From positions 1 to 64,000 of the forward strand of contig JAUIRK010000895.1 in the NCBI GenBank assembly GCA_030549495.1: a DNA stretch of 64,000 bases, given 5' to 3'. Positions 36,701-48,700 of the stretch are shown one piece after another. A program made the translations under genes and the position numbers. Within the stretch, counting starts at the first letter, position 1; every line of letters starts with the position of its first letter. The notes under the pieces are model-generated. The model was not told where the DNA came from. It ran no database searches and saw only the letters and a program-made list of their open reading frames with translations. Source of the stretch: Nectonema munidae. Its lineage: Eukaryota > Nematomorpha > Nectonematoida > Nectonematidae.

Positions 36701-39700
36701 TTGACTCCATAGATATAAGCGTTGAATCTAAAAAAAATCAACTATGTCTAGATGTGTAAATGTCTGCACTATAGAAAAGGTATTGTCTCAAATTTATTTT
36801 TAAAACCTCTATAAAATGCAGCAATTGTTTCCGTTTAACGTGTTCATATTCGTGAAACAGGGCTGTGTGAAGTCGGAGGGAAAATATCAAACTCAGACTC
36901 CAACTTAAAATATTTAGAGCCATCTCTTAGTTCCAGCTTTGAATAAAGAAAGCTCACTAGTCCATATGTCACAAAAATTACTACTGCCGTCTACGATTTC
37001 GATTCCCATCGTTTTAAAATCTCCGTCTCCTTCGATTTTTTGCATGAGCACTTCATGTGTCAAGTCTTATTTTTAAGTCTGCCTTTTTCGAGAATCGGCA
37101 TAGTATAACTTTGTTTGCTTCATTCCATCACTAGTTTAAATCGTCTTTTCCTGGATCCTCTTACTCACCTCTAATTATTTATTACTATCCTTTGCCTCAT
37201 TCCTATGTATGTATGCATATTCCTTTAAAAGGAAAAAGCGAATTCACTGCTCTTACATAATTTGCAATACTTTTTTTTACTTGGCTGTCTCCATCTTTCT
37301 CTCCAGATGCTAAAATATCCTTCCGTTCCCTCTCCCTTGCTATTTATAGGAATTTTTTGAGCTTTTTGCATAGCCTTTGAACAACGCTTGAATTTTATTT
37401 AAGGGTTTATCAGCGGAAGAAGAAGTTTTAAAAAATGTATTTTTGTATCGATCGTATATCGCTCAAAAAAAGTACCGAATACCTTTGGATGAAATAACTT
37501 CTAATATGTCGGAGTCGCTTCAATTCGTTAAACTTCTAGCGCAGTACCTCGCTTACCCTTCTGGCAGGTATTATTCCTACTTTCTTGCTTACCTTATTCT
37601 TGTATTTATATCTGAGGCCTACAAATACTCTTGATAACAAATAAATCAATTTAAAAGGAGAAACGGTCGATGAGAAAGCATGAATTGGAGTTGAAAGATG
37701 TGAATAACTTAAATAAAAAGTAAAGCTTATTCAAAACAATTTTTGTGCATATTACTTATCCACCACTCCTCTCTCTCTCTCTTCAGATAAACACCGCCGT
37801 TAAATGCAAAGAGTAGAAACGAGGAATTTTTCTTTCCCACACTCTTTTCCTTCTATTCTACTCTTTTCATTTAACGGTTGTGTTTATCTAAGGAAGGCCA
37901 GAGTGGTTGAGATTTGAATGAAAGTTTTACTTTTTGTTTAAGTTATTTACATCTTTCAACTCCAATTCATGCTTTCTCATCGACCGCTTCTCCTTTTACT
38001 TACCAAAATCTTTATAAGAACGTTTTTCATTTGTTAATTACTGTGAAAAGGAATAAAAACATCCTTTGCAATAATATAAAATTTATAGTTTTTCATTGAC
38101 ATTTTGAATACAATATTTAAATTTTAAGCTAAAAACTAAAAATTAAGCATTAGGTCATGGTTTAATCTTTAGATTTTTAAGACTAATCGCTACTTTCATT
38201 TCCAATCCAATTTTACATATATAAAGAAGTTTATTTTTCTTTTTTGCAATTTTATTTAAAGTAGGAGATTTTTATTTTTGAGACACTGGGCTTATTTGGT
38301 GAAGTGCAAATGTATTATTTCACTATTTTAAGACCTTGTAATGAATACAAATTAGGAAACGTAATTAGTTTTTTTACATCAAATATAAGAATGTTTATTG
38401 CCTTTTTACTTCCATGTTATTTTTTTGAGTTTTAGATCTCCAAAATACTTTTCTCACCTCGATTTCCCATAAATGAGCCATAACTATACTTTAGATATAG
38501 TTAGATATTGCATCTTCTAACAAGAATTTTAACATCTAATTCAATTAAGTAAATTCTAGAACTTTTTTCTCTAGCAAAATGAACAAACTCAAAAGGCTAA
38601 ATGTTTGTACTGTAGTTATTTTTCCACAAGCACGCATATATGTGTTTTTGTAGGTGTTGTTAATCCGTAAAACCTAAAGAGTTAAAAGTTTCAAAAATAA
38701 ATCTGTATTTTTGTTCAAAACTGTTTTAGAATACTAAAAGTTTCAAATTTATCGAGCAATGACAGATAGGTAATTGTACTTTAGCCTATCATTCTGCTTG
38801 ACTTAGGTTGAAAAAGACTCATCGAGTCGAAACTTTTTAATAACCCTTTGTCATATTTATAGATTTCGCTTCTATTTTTTACAGTTTAAACATTTTAACA
38901 TATAACATATTTTTACAGTTTTAAAACATTTGAATTTTTGTTTTCTCCAGGAAAAAATAATGCATATAGTGTCCTTAAGGCGTGTTTTACAAAATCCATG
39001 CGTAAAGCTAAGGTTTAATATTCTATTAAATTTTTGGCTATATTTATATTTTGATTAATTTGGTGCAAAATGACGATTTTTAGCACGAGTTTTTTAAATA
39101 TAAATAAATTTTTTACATGAATCATGTTTTTTGAAGTCGTTCTTTGGAGTGGAATCTTCGTTGCGTAAAGCCGTTCTTTGCCCAAAATGTTTGTGGAGCC
39201 AGAAGGCCTTTCTTACTTTAGTGTAAATTACCAGCAGTAAATATAACGTGTCATATGTAGAATACAACCGGTTATCGACCACAGTCGACATATGTCGACT
39301 TTACAAAAATAAAAGCATCTGCGTTTATCAATGCTCTTTAATACAAATCTTCTGCTTTACATTAGAAATCGTCTGATTATTCTGGCCGATAACGGGTTAA
39401 TATATGAAGAAAGAAACAACTAATTAAAAATTTTCGAGTGCGTGATTAACCCTTTCGTGACCAGAAAAATCAGAAGATATTTATTAAAAAGCAGACGAAG
39501 GGTTAAAGTAAAGTTTCAGGGCTGAGTCAAAATTTTTGTGCCAAAATCGTTCGTAAACCAATTTGTTCATATGTCAACGTGTTTGTAAACCATTTTACTT
39601 TAAGTTGGTCATTTTTAACTTTAAGGTCGTATTTTAAGTTTGAAAGTAAAAATTAGTTCTCTAAAATGTATTGTCAAACTCAAAAACATTTTATAAGCAT

Positions 39701-42700
39701 GCATAATAAGCACGGAAAACTACTAAGCATTTTCCTTGTTTTTTAGTAATTAATGATAATGGTAGGCTAATTTTGAGCTCTGCAAGTGTTAGAATTTTAA
39801 TATCTTTTTGCTTTTATCTTCTAAAATAAAATAAAAATGTTAAATATGTTCTTAATATAAAGAGGTAACTTTATACAAAAAAAAGTTTTATTAGAGAAAA
39901 AGTATTTTGAGATGTATATCTTCTCAAAGTTCAAAAACTTGTACAGATTTGATACTGCTCCAGCCTAGCTTCAATAAGACAACGACACAAAATCACCAGC
40001 GTGATGTAAAATTGGCAGGAAAGGAAAGGAAGAACATATCAGCAAAGAGAGACTTTTGAATTAAACACAGAAGCCATAGTATTTATATACTTTTTTCCAC
40101 AAAATAGCATTCAAATTAGTCCACAAAGAATCAGAATAGAATGAGAAAAAACTTGGAGTTAGAATAGAAGCAAATGCTCGCAAACTTCACGCATTAGAAT
40201 AGAATGAGGAAAAACTTGGAGTCCTAACTGTTCGACTGGTTTACGAATTCTAGAAGAACGTCGGAGGATTGGTTCACACTCAGGCGCTTCCCAGTTAGGA
40301 TAAATTTCAAAACTAGATAGTGTTTGCCTTTGAGCCTCGATGTCTTTTGTCCTTTCTGGAATTTCCAGACCATTTTCACTAGGTAAGTTAGTTAAGGGGA
40401 AGGTTTCATTGTTTTGGAGTTTACTTGAACGTGGAAGACTCGCCAAATGTCTTAAAGCAGCTGAGTCTTCTTGTCCTTTTGATGGCGGATTTTTGCATAA
40501 TTGAGGTTAGCTTCGAGAAGCTCTACAATCACTCTATCAAATACTTGCCTCTAATATTAAACACTTCACCTGGTCCACAAAGCCAGGAAGGTAGGACATT
40601 ACTCGAAGAACGCCTTTTAAAAGCGAAGATACGTTCATGAGGGGTGGCTTTAGTAGTGGTGCAAAGAAGTGAGCGGATGGCATGCAGAGATTCAGATAGA
40701 ACATCTTGCCAAGCGCGTAGTGGTAACTGCTACGATTCTAATACTAGCATGATGGTTTTTCCAGAAAATACCTTTGTATCTTTCACACTGGCTGTTTTCT
40801 CTTGGATTGTATGCAGTTGTATTACTTGAACTAATTCCAAGCTGAAACAGAAAAGGCTTGAAATCTTGTGATGTAAAAGTAGCACCTCGATCAGAATGAA
40901 TAATATAATTGAAGGAAATCCAAAAATAGAAAATATAGTGATTAATCATTTTATAGCTTTTTAGAGAAGTGCAATCTTGACAAAGAAAAGCAAAGGGAAA
41001 TCTGCTATATTCGTCAATAACACTGAATACGTAGCGACAACCTGAAGATAAAGCGACTGGTCCTTTGAAGTCCATAGAAAGACGCTTAAATAGAACTATG
41101 GCTTGAATTAGAGTATTTCGAGGTATGAAGAATTGGGATTTTAATTTAGCACAGACAAAACACTCAGAGTTAACACGACGTACTTCATCAATTGAGTGAT
41201 CTTCACGATGATATCTTCTAGATCTGGTGGAAATTGGTGTAGTTAAATTTTGAAACAGTTTCACAGGATTATACTTGATCTTGGTGTGAAGACACTTCAA
41301 AACAAACGGTGATACCTTGGTGAAGTTTTAGAAAAGGTATTCCAAGTATTATGTCAGTGCAAGAAATAGGAAGCAAAGTGAAATTAATTTTTTCATATTT
41401 ACGTCCCTTCATCGTGAGATCTAGCGCGCAATACTCAGACAATTTAATAGTAAGAGCAAAAGAAGCCATGCAAATAACGGAATCTCTCTTAGGTAAACAC
41501 TTTCAGTTTTTTTTCAACACTTTCATTGATAAAATTATCTGAGCTTCCAGTGTCTATGAGAGCAGTTAAAATTTTATTTTTTGCTTTGACAACGTTGGTA
41601 ATGGAAAAATAACGGTGTGCTAGAGTGACAGCAGAAGTAGAAGAGCAAGGGTTTGATGAAGCAGAACAGCATACTTTAGCAAAGTGGCTCCGTTTGCCAC
41701 ATTTTAGACATACCTTATCTTTGCAAGACAATAACAACGATCATCCTTTGGAAACGATTTCCTTCTCAGTTGAAACATTTGCCTTTTGAAATGTAGCAGA
41801 AAGCTTTACCTATTCAGGCACCTTTTGAGAATCATTCGAATCAGTCAGAATATTCTCTTAGAATTAGTAGTTTGATCTTGGACAATAGTTTATGATTTTA
41901 TTAGGGAAAAATACATTGAATCTCTTTTGTTTTTTTATCCTCACTATCATGTAAAAGAAAATTCTGAATAAATATTATTCTGATGGAATTCTTGTCGATT
42001 AGGTCAATCTTTACATTTAATTTTCTCGGAAAAAGGTAGCTTTCTTTTTAACAAAAAGAAAAAATTGATCCAACTCTTGCAACAACACATACACGATTGT
42101 GTTCCTTTTATCTTTTTACAAACACGTCAGACTTTTTGCCCGAAGACACCAAAAGTTACCTAAAGATGATAAGAGTCGTTCAATATAGATTTCGGTAATG
42201 TTTGAAGTTTTAAATTTAAATATATGACTTGTTTGAACTGAGAGTGCTAATTTATATTTTCCCGCTGTGTAAAGTAAACTTACCAATCAGAATTTTTGAA
42301 AAATTAAAAAATACCCTTATTTTCACTAATAACAACTGAATTTAAGGAGGAATAAACTCTGAACTTAAAAATACCAAGAAAATGATATTTTAATAACTTA
42401 TTCAGACATCTAAACCAGAGGTTCCCAACCTTTTTTTCACGAAGTATCCCTTGAAAATTTTCAGCCTTAGGCGAACCCCTAATAATTTTTTTTTCACACT
42501 AATTGATTTTAAACCTCGCTAATCATCAGTCAAAGATGTATTTCAATATATACAAAACAACTTTCAATTATGCTTTTGGGGGAAATTTTCAACCCATTTT
42601 ATGTATGTAGATTTTAGGTGGTATATATTAGTTAAAAATTAAAAAAACTTTTCAGATACCTTTATAAAGTACTCCTTGAAAAAAGTGAAACGAACCCCCA

Positions 42701-45700
42701 AGGGTTCGCGAACCCCAGGTTGGGAACCCATGATCTAAAGGAAATCCCATCTTAAAGCGGAAAAATAGGAATCATCACGCTTCGTTGAAACAAACTGCGT
42801 ATTTGAAAGTCAAAAAATTGGAATGCATAGATATTATAGTGGGAGAAAAAGTTGGAGTTAAGTTGCTTGCAAATTGGCATACTTACGCTTCACACAATCA
42901 AGTTTCAATCAACTCTATTAACATGGAAAGTGATATGGAAATCTTTTCTAACTATAAAATCATTTTTCAAATTACCATGCAATTTTAGCACACTATAAAA
43001 AGTTATTAATTTTTTTTTGAAATAGAGAAAAGGTTATGGAAGAAATTTCTCTCAGGAATTCAAACTTGGACAAAATAAATAAATTTGAGTCGGCAGTTGT
43101 CAGTATTGTTAAGGCGACGTTATTCCTCAACGAAAATGTAATTTATTTTTTATTACAACTATCCTTCTTGTTAATATACACATCTATAATTACTTTTTTT
43201 ATTTAGGATTTTGAGTCCGCTTTGAAAACTTTGCACAACTCCACTCATGAAGAATGGTAATCTATTTTCCTTTTTTTTACGAATACAGTCCACTATCACT
43301 AATTCGGAATGCTTGGGATTCGGCCTTTCCAAATTCGTGATTTTTTCGGTTTAAATAAAAAAACACACTTTGCTTGCTCAATTTCTCTCAGTATAAATTT
43401 GACTCAAATTAACCCATTTAAGGCCAAGCAAAGCAGACGATATCTAAAAAACGCATACGATTTATATTCAAAGTCATTGAAAAAAGCAAACGAAGATGAA
43501 ATTACTTATGTTCCAAAATAGGAACATTGGCTGTAAATGGGTTAAAATTCAATGTCATATGTCAGTTTAATACTAAAAGTGCAACAAAAAAATTATTGCA
43601 TATTAGAATTTGTAAGTTAAGTTTCAGATGTACTGGGTGTACACAATTTTTGAACATTTCTTTTAAAACTATAGTTTTAGGTGCTTTTGGTCTTTCTCCA
43701 AATACTTTTTCTTGCAAGATATCAAGACTCATTAGTTCTTCTTCATTTATGAAACCTTTGTTTTACTAAACCTTCAAGAAGCTCAGTTGTTAATTGAATC
43801 AATAATTTTACTAAATTAAAGATTTTCAGGGTGTAGATACTCAACTGTAGTGGCAAATATATCCGCACAAATTATTTTTTGTGATGCCTAGACCTGTCCA
43901 ACATTTTTTACATTAAATTGGACAGGTGATGCAAAAAATTGCTAAGGAAAAGCATCGCCATTTTGAATGAAAGGAGGGGGTGATTTTAAATAAATGCGAG
44001 AAAGTGCAAAAATTTCATACCACACAGACAAAACTTTTGGATCACGTGAAATTGCTATAAAAAAATAAATAAATAAACGTTTTAAATGTGGAAATGGTAA
44101 TAAAGACACGCTCAATCATCAACCATGGCGTTGCATATGGTTGAGAATATTTTTATTTGTTCAGAGTAAATAATATCTCTCTTTGTAAAGAAATGATATG
44201 TATGAAACTAGTGAAAGTGTAACACCCTTTAAAAACACGATAAGCATAAAAGATATAGAATTAGGCAATCAGTTATTAACAAGATAAGGTGTACACATGA
44301 ATATAATATAAATACTTGCATTAAAAGTAATTACATAATACTATATACGGGCGTGCATGAATGAACAACTGTATAATGTGAAGAAGTGAAGGTGATTGAT
44401 GAAATTGAATTATTCCAACAAGAATTTTGATATTTGAGCTTTCTTTGTTGAATGTAAAAGTAGGTATCTATGAATACTTACATCTCTAAAATCCTAGTAA
44501 TTAATCCTATGAGCGCGAGAACTTTTAGGAGTATTCGCCTGCTTTCTTTTTCAATGAAACTTTATATATTTAAAGCGGACGATTTTCATTTCTTGTGACA
44601 CAAGTGTTACGCTGGTGCTCAAAGGGTTAAATTAATATAAACTCTAAAATCGGTATTTATTAAGTATGAAGAATGCAGACTTTGAATTTGACCCTTTTTT
44701 GAGCTAATTGACCTTTCCTCATAAATATAACTCGTTGTTTCCTCACCATTTCTAAACTTACAGATGTTTCTAATAAATATTTTACTTCAGAGAAAATTTG
44801 TTGACTTGAGAACCGATTTGAGAGTACTAATATCATAATATAATTCAGCACTACTGAAACCCCCAAAAATCATTTTAAAACTTTAGGCAACTGAAAAAAT
44901 GTTTTTTGTCAGGCAGTATTATTAATTATTGTTATTATCCTTATAAAACCTGTTTTAAAAGCTAAGCCTTCTAAAGTGATATTTATGAACCGGAGGTCGT
45001 TCATCGCTTTGACGACCAATGTGACGTCATTATGAAAATTGTCTACCTTGAATATATAAAACTACATTAAAAATGAAAGCACAAATAACTCTTCAAAATT
45101 CTTGTCCTCAAAGGATTAACGAACGTTGGATATGCTAAATCGCGATTAATTGGGGCGAATTAAAACGGATTGTTTTTGACACGTGGTTGTTTAAAATAGA
45201 GATGGGCCTTAAAGCAGGTAAGCACCATACTAAATTTGCTTGCATTTTACATTTTTACTTTAGTCTTGCATTGAAAGTTCAGATTCTTTTGCAAATTCAC
45301 AGACCAGTTCTGGCTGAGTAATCTCCTTTAATCTACTTTATAAATCATTGCATACATTTCACAGCTGAGTGGGGAGTTTCATTGCATTTGATTCGCAATC
45401 CATCACACACGGAGGTTGGACTCCAAAATTTCATAACATGAAATTATGGGTGTTTCTATTGCTCAAGGTAAACGCATCGTGAGGTATTTTCATTGGAAAG
45501 GCCGAATTGATGAACACCTCTTCTCACATTTTAATCCGTGTAACTTGACATTTTTATTACAGAAAAAAAACTATCCGAAATGTGTCCGTGTTTCAGTCAG
45601 GACAAAATGTTATTCGTAAATTTTCACATGGTGCATAGTAATTGTACAATGCCTCATTTGGCGCTAGTGCCCACTTTGAGAACTATTTTAGTAAAGTAAT

Positions 45701-48700
45701 TGAATGGGGTGTGACTTTTACCAAAATTTTGATTTTTTTGAGACAAAGAAAGACAGAAATTTATTTCCAAATTCTTGAATATAATGAATAAGTAAGAATT
45801 ATATCATTATCATAAAAGATAAAAGCAGGATAAAGTTTTATGCAGCCTTGGAAAAAGAATTTGAGGCTATTTGAAAAGGTCAGAAGACTCACTTGCAGAA
45901 ATACGCCAGAGTGCAGGTTTTCCAAAAATAAGTGCAATGCTGCAAGATTCATCACATAACATCCGAAATATTGTCAAACATCATCTGAGGAATCTTTAGG
46001 AAGAAATTGAGAAGTGGTATATTCTAGAAAATGTTCACTTGAAAAAGCCAAGCTAGTTAAGGGAGGCTTTCACTATCAATGCCACTAAAGTTCGGGAAGA
46101 TTTTCCAGGAATTCAAGAAGAACTTATACAGCTCCAGAAAAGTACAGAAGCAACGCTTTGAAAACCCGCAATGTTCAAAATTTAGACTCAACTCAAGAAT
46201 AAGTCGATTCTATCTCGGAAGATCGAAAAAGCTATTTGGTTTTTATACTAACCACTTTTTGTGTAATTCATTTTATTAATTTGCGAATCAGTGTAATTTT
46301 TGAACAAATAATGTTGCTAACCACTGAAGAAAAACTTATTTTTTGTTTAAAAGGATATGTAAATAAAGTTTTTTTCTTTTTTAACTTTTTCCATTCCAGT
46401 TTCAAATGTTTTTAAATTCATGGTACTAGTAAATATAAACAAAAATATATGAAAGCTCATAAACATTTTGCATGTAGCATTAATGGTTCGTTTTATTATT
46501 ACAATTAGAGTTGCTATTTCATGTTAAGACTGAATTTAGGGTCGCAACCAAAAAAATTAGCGAAACACTGATTTAGAAAATTAAAAATTTTTATACTTCA
46601 TTTTTATGAATAATAATTTACAAAATATGTTCTTTCAACTCTAAAGTGTTTAAAAAAACATTGAAATGCTTCACATTATTATTATTAGTTTTTTCTTATT
46701 TAGGATTCCAAACGATTTTGGTTTTTTAAACCTTTACAATTAATAAATGGAAATATTTTTTATTTTTAACTTTAAATAGTTATAAGAAGATTGAAATACA
46801 TGTCATTATTTTTATTTAGTTTTTTATAATAAAAAACTCACGATTTCGAAAAATTTTGAGATTTCATTTCATCTGTGTAAAAAGTCAGGCCCGTTGAAGA
46901 TGGTGCTACTATATGTGCTTATATTTGTTGTAACATTAGATTGGAGTTGAGAAAGTTGCAAAGCATTGATGAAGACTGCACACTAGCTCTTCTTTCTCAA
47001 TCATGGATCAATGTTTATCTTGTAAGGCATTTTGTGTCTTTTTCGTTCGCCCTTCTTGTGCGCTTTAAACGTCGTTTTAGAAGGGTCAAAAAGTCAAAGA
47101 AGCCTTCTACGTTCTTCAGGAATTGATTGATAAGTATGGGGAAACGCCTTTGTTACTGAACTACTTATCCATATGCCACATCCACAGTCAAAAGTATGAG
47201 GAGGCAGAAGTCTTACTTCAAAAAGCTTACAACATGGTACTGAAATGTCATAATCTCTTTTGCTATTTAAGATCTCGTGAAATTGGAAATGTTTTTAAAA
47301 CGTCTAAAACTTCTAAAATTTTAAGCTTGTGAGTGATGCCATTCTTTGCTAATATGTTTTTTTGAATTGTCTGAAAATCTATTCCTAAAGTCAGGCCAAA
47401 CTATATTCAAAAGTACATATTTTTGAAACACTGCTAAAATAAGTGCGCTCTGTTTTTGAATTACTTTTTTACTTTTTTTTTTTTAAATATTTTTTTCTCA
47501 TTTTTCAGTCAAAAATATCTTTCAGTGATATAAATTTATGATGTAGGACTGATATAGGCATTTCAAAAAAATATTTGAATACTCACTTATTGAACTTTAT
47601 TAAATTTTTTATATGTAACTTCTTTAAGTAACACAGTTAGATATTAAATTAATTAAGTAAAAAAAATGATTTTTAACAAAATAAGACCTTTTCCATCGGT
47701 CTGTTTTGTATTTTAATTCGCTGTGAGCTACAATGCTGAAAGCGAGTTAAATTAAGGTTTTTACATGAGTTAGCAGTTTTACGATTTAAACAATTTTTTA
47801 ACTCATCTAACATCTTTTGACTATAAGTTTTTTTATCCCTTGAATTACAGGCAATATGTAAACCAGTTAACCAAATCTAACTGAATTTTCACCCTGTTTT
47901 GTCCAAATTTACCAAATTATAATTAATGCAAAGAGAGTTAATTTACAAAAATTTCTCGGGAAGAAGAACACTTACTTGCACTCGAGAGGACCAGCATGCA
48001 AAGCGCTACTTTGAGACCTTTAAACTCCCTGTTAAGGACATACATATATTTGAATTTCTTTACATTAAGTTTCTTTGAACATTTAACCTTCATAGTTAAC
48101 ATCTTTGAAATGTTCTTTATAATAAAATATACAGGCAATTTATATACACCCAAATCTTTAATATTTAAAAAAAAATGGGCAGGTTGGAGGACAAAAGTTT
48201 TAAGAAATGCACTGTTTATATGTATATATTTATAAATGCAATGTGATACAGTGATCGATTTAGTTTAAAAAAATAGGGGATATGCTCGAGATTTTGTTTA
48301 AAAAAACGTAAAAAATTAACAAAAACATTTAAATTGATGGGAGTGACACGATGAAATATTTATTGATGTATAAACAAATAATTTTGTTCACTGAATATAG
48401 ATGATATATTTTATGACTCTTTTTTGTTCAAATTAAATACAATTTGATTATTTCTATCAATTTCTGTAAACTGATTATTCGCTCAAATCCGGTTTTTACG
48501 AACCGTACTTCAGAGGATTTAGAATTTATATCCAAGATTTATGCCTGTATTTCAAATAATAGTTATTCATTCATCACCTGCTTCATTTTTTAGAGACAAC
48601 AATGTCCTTGTTTTGAAAGTGAATCTTTTTATAATATTTTGTTTTATATTTTTGATCTCGATGTTTATAACTTTGAAAAGTTAAATTTTATTTTGTTTTA

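Larger units (their letters stand above)
33733..37403 (+). other. COPE intron 1 (3671 nt)
   Basis: GTATGT...TTTAAG. It holds direct repeat copy A (33750-34026), a degenerate GATTCT-rich patch (34330-34430), a deletion derivative of the CAGGGGCGC MITE (35679), the inverted dispersed repeat (35878-35954) and CAGGGCTGTGTGAAGTCGGA debris (36858). A 117-residue open frame at 35217-35570 has no recognisable motif and I do not call it a gene. Confidence 0.7.
37568..43025 (+). other. COPE intron 2 (5458 nt)
   Basis: Carries, in order, the 347-bp inverted repeat, direct repeat copy B, a 61-bp TTAA-ended MITE, a Ty3/gypsy-type fossil on the opposite strand and an hAT MITE. The remainder is AT-rich without other genes. 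Confidence 0.75.
43257..46888 (+). other. COPE intron 4 (3632 nt)
   Basis: Holds two TTAA-ended MITEs and an hAT fragment on the plus strand. A degraded tRNA-like patch at about 45363-45430 (TTCGCAA loop, GGTTGGACTCC) is too diverged to call. Confidence 0.7.

Noticed and set aside
45184-45240. Good donor-like CAGGTAAGC at 45222 as the end of a hidden COPE exon
   Set aside because: The upstream frame needed for epsilon-COP contains a stop and shows no likeness to the family.
45363-45430. tRNA-Ala-like patch with TTCGCAA loop and GGTTGGACTCC
   Set aside because: Acceptor and D stems do not pair. At best a degraded tRNA-derived repeat.
47938-48235. Overlapping open frames on both strands in COPE intron 6
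   Set aside because: Short, without family motifs, and inside an intron with intact splice sites.
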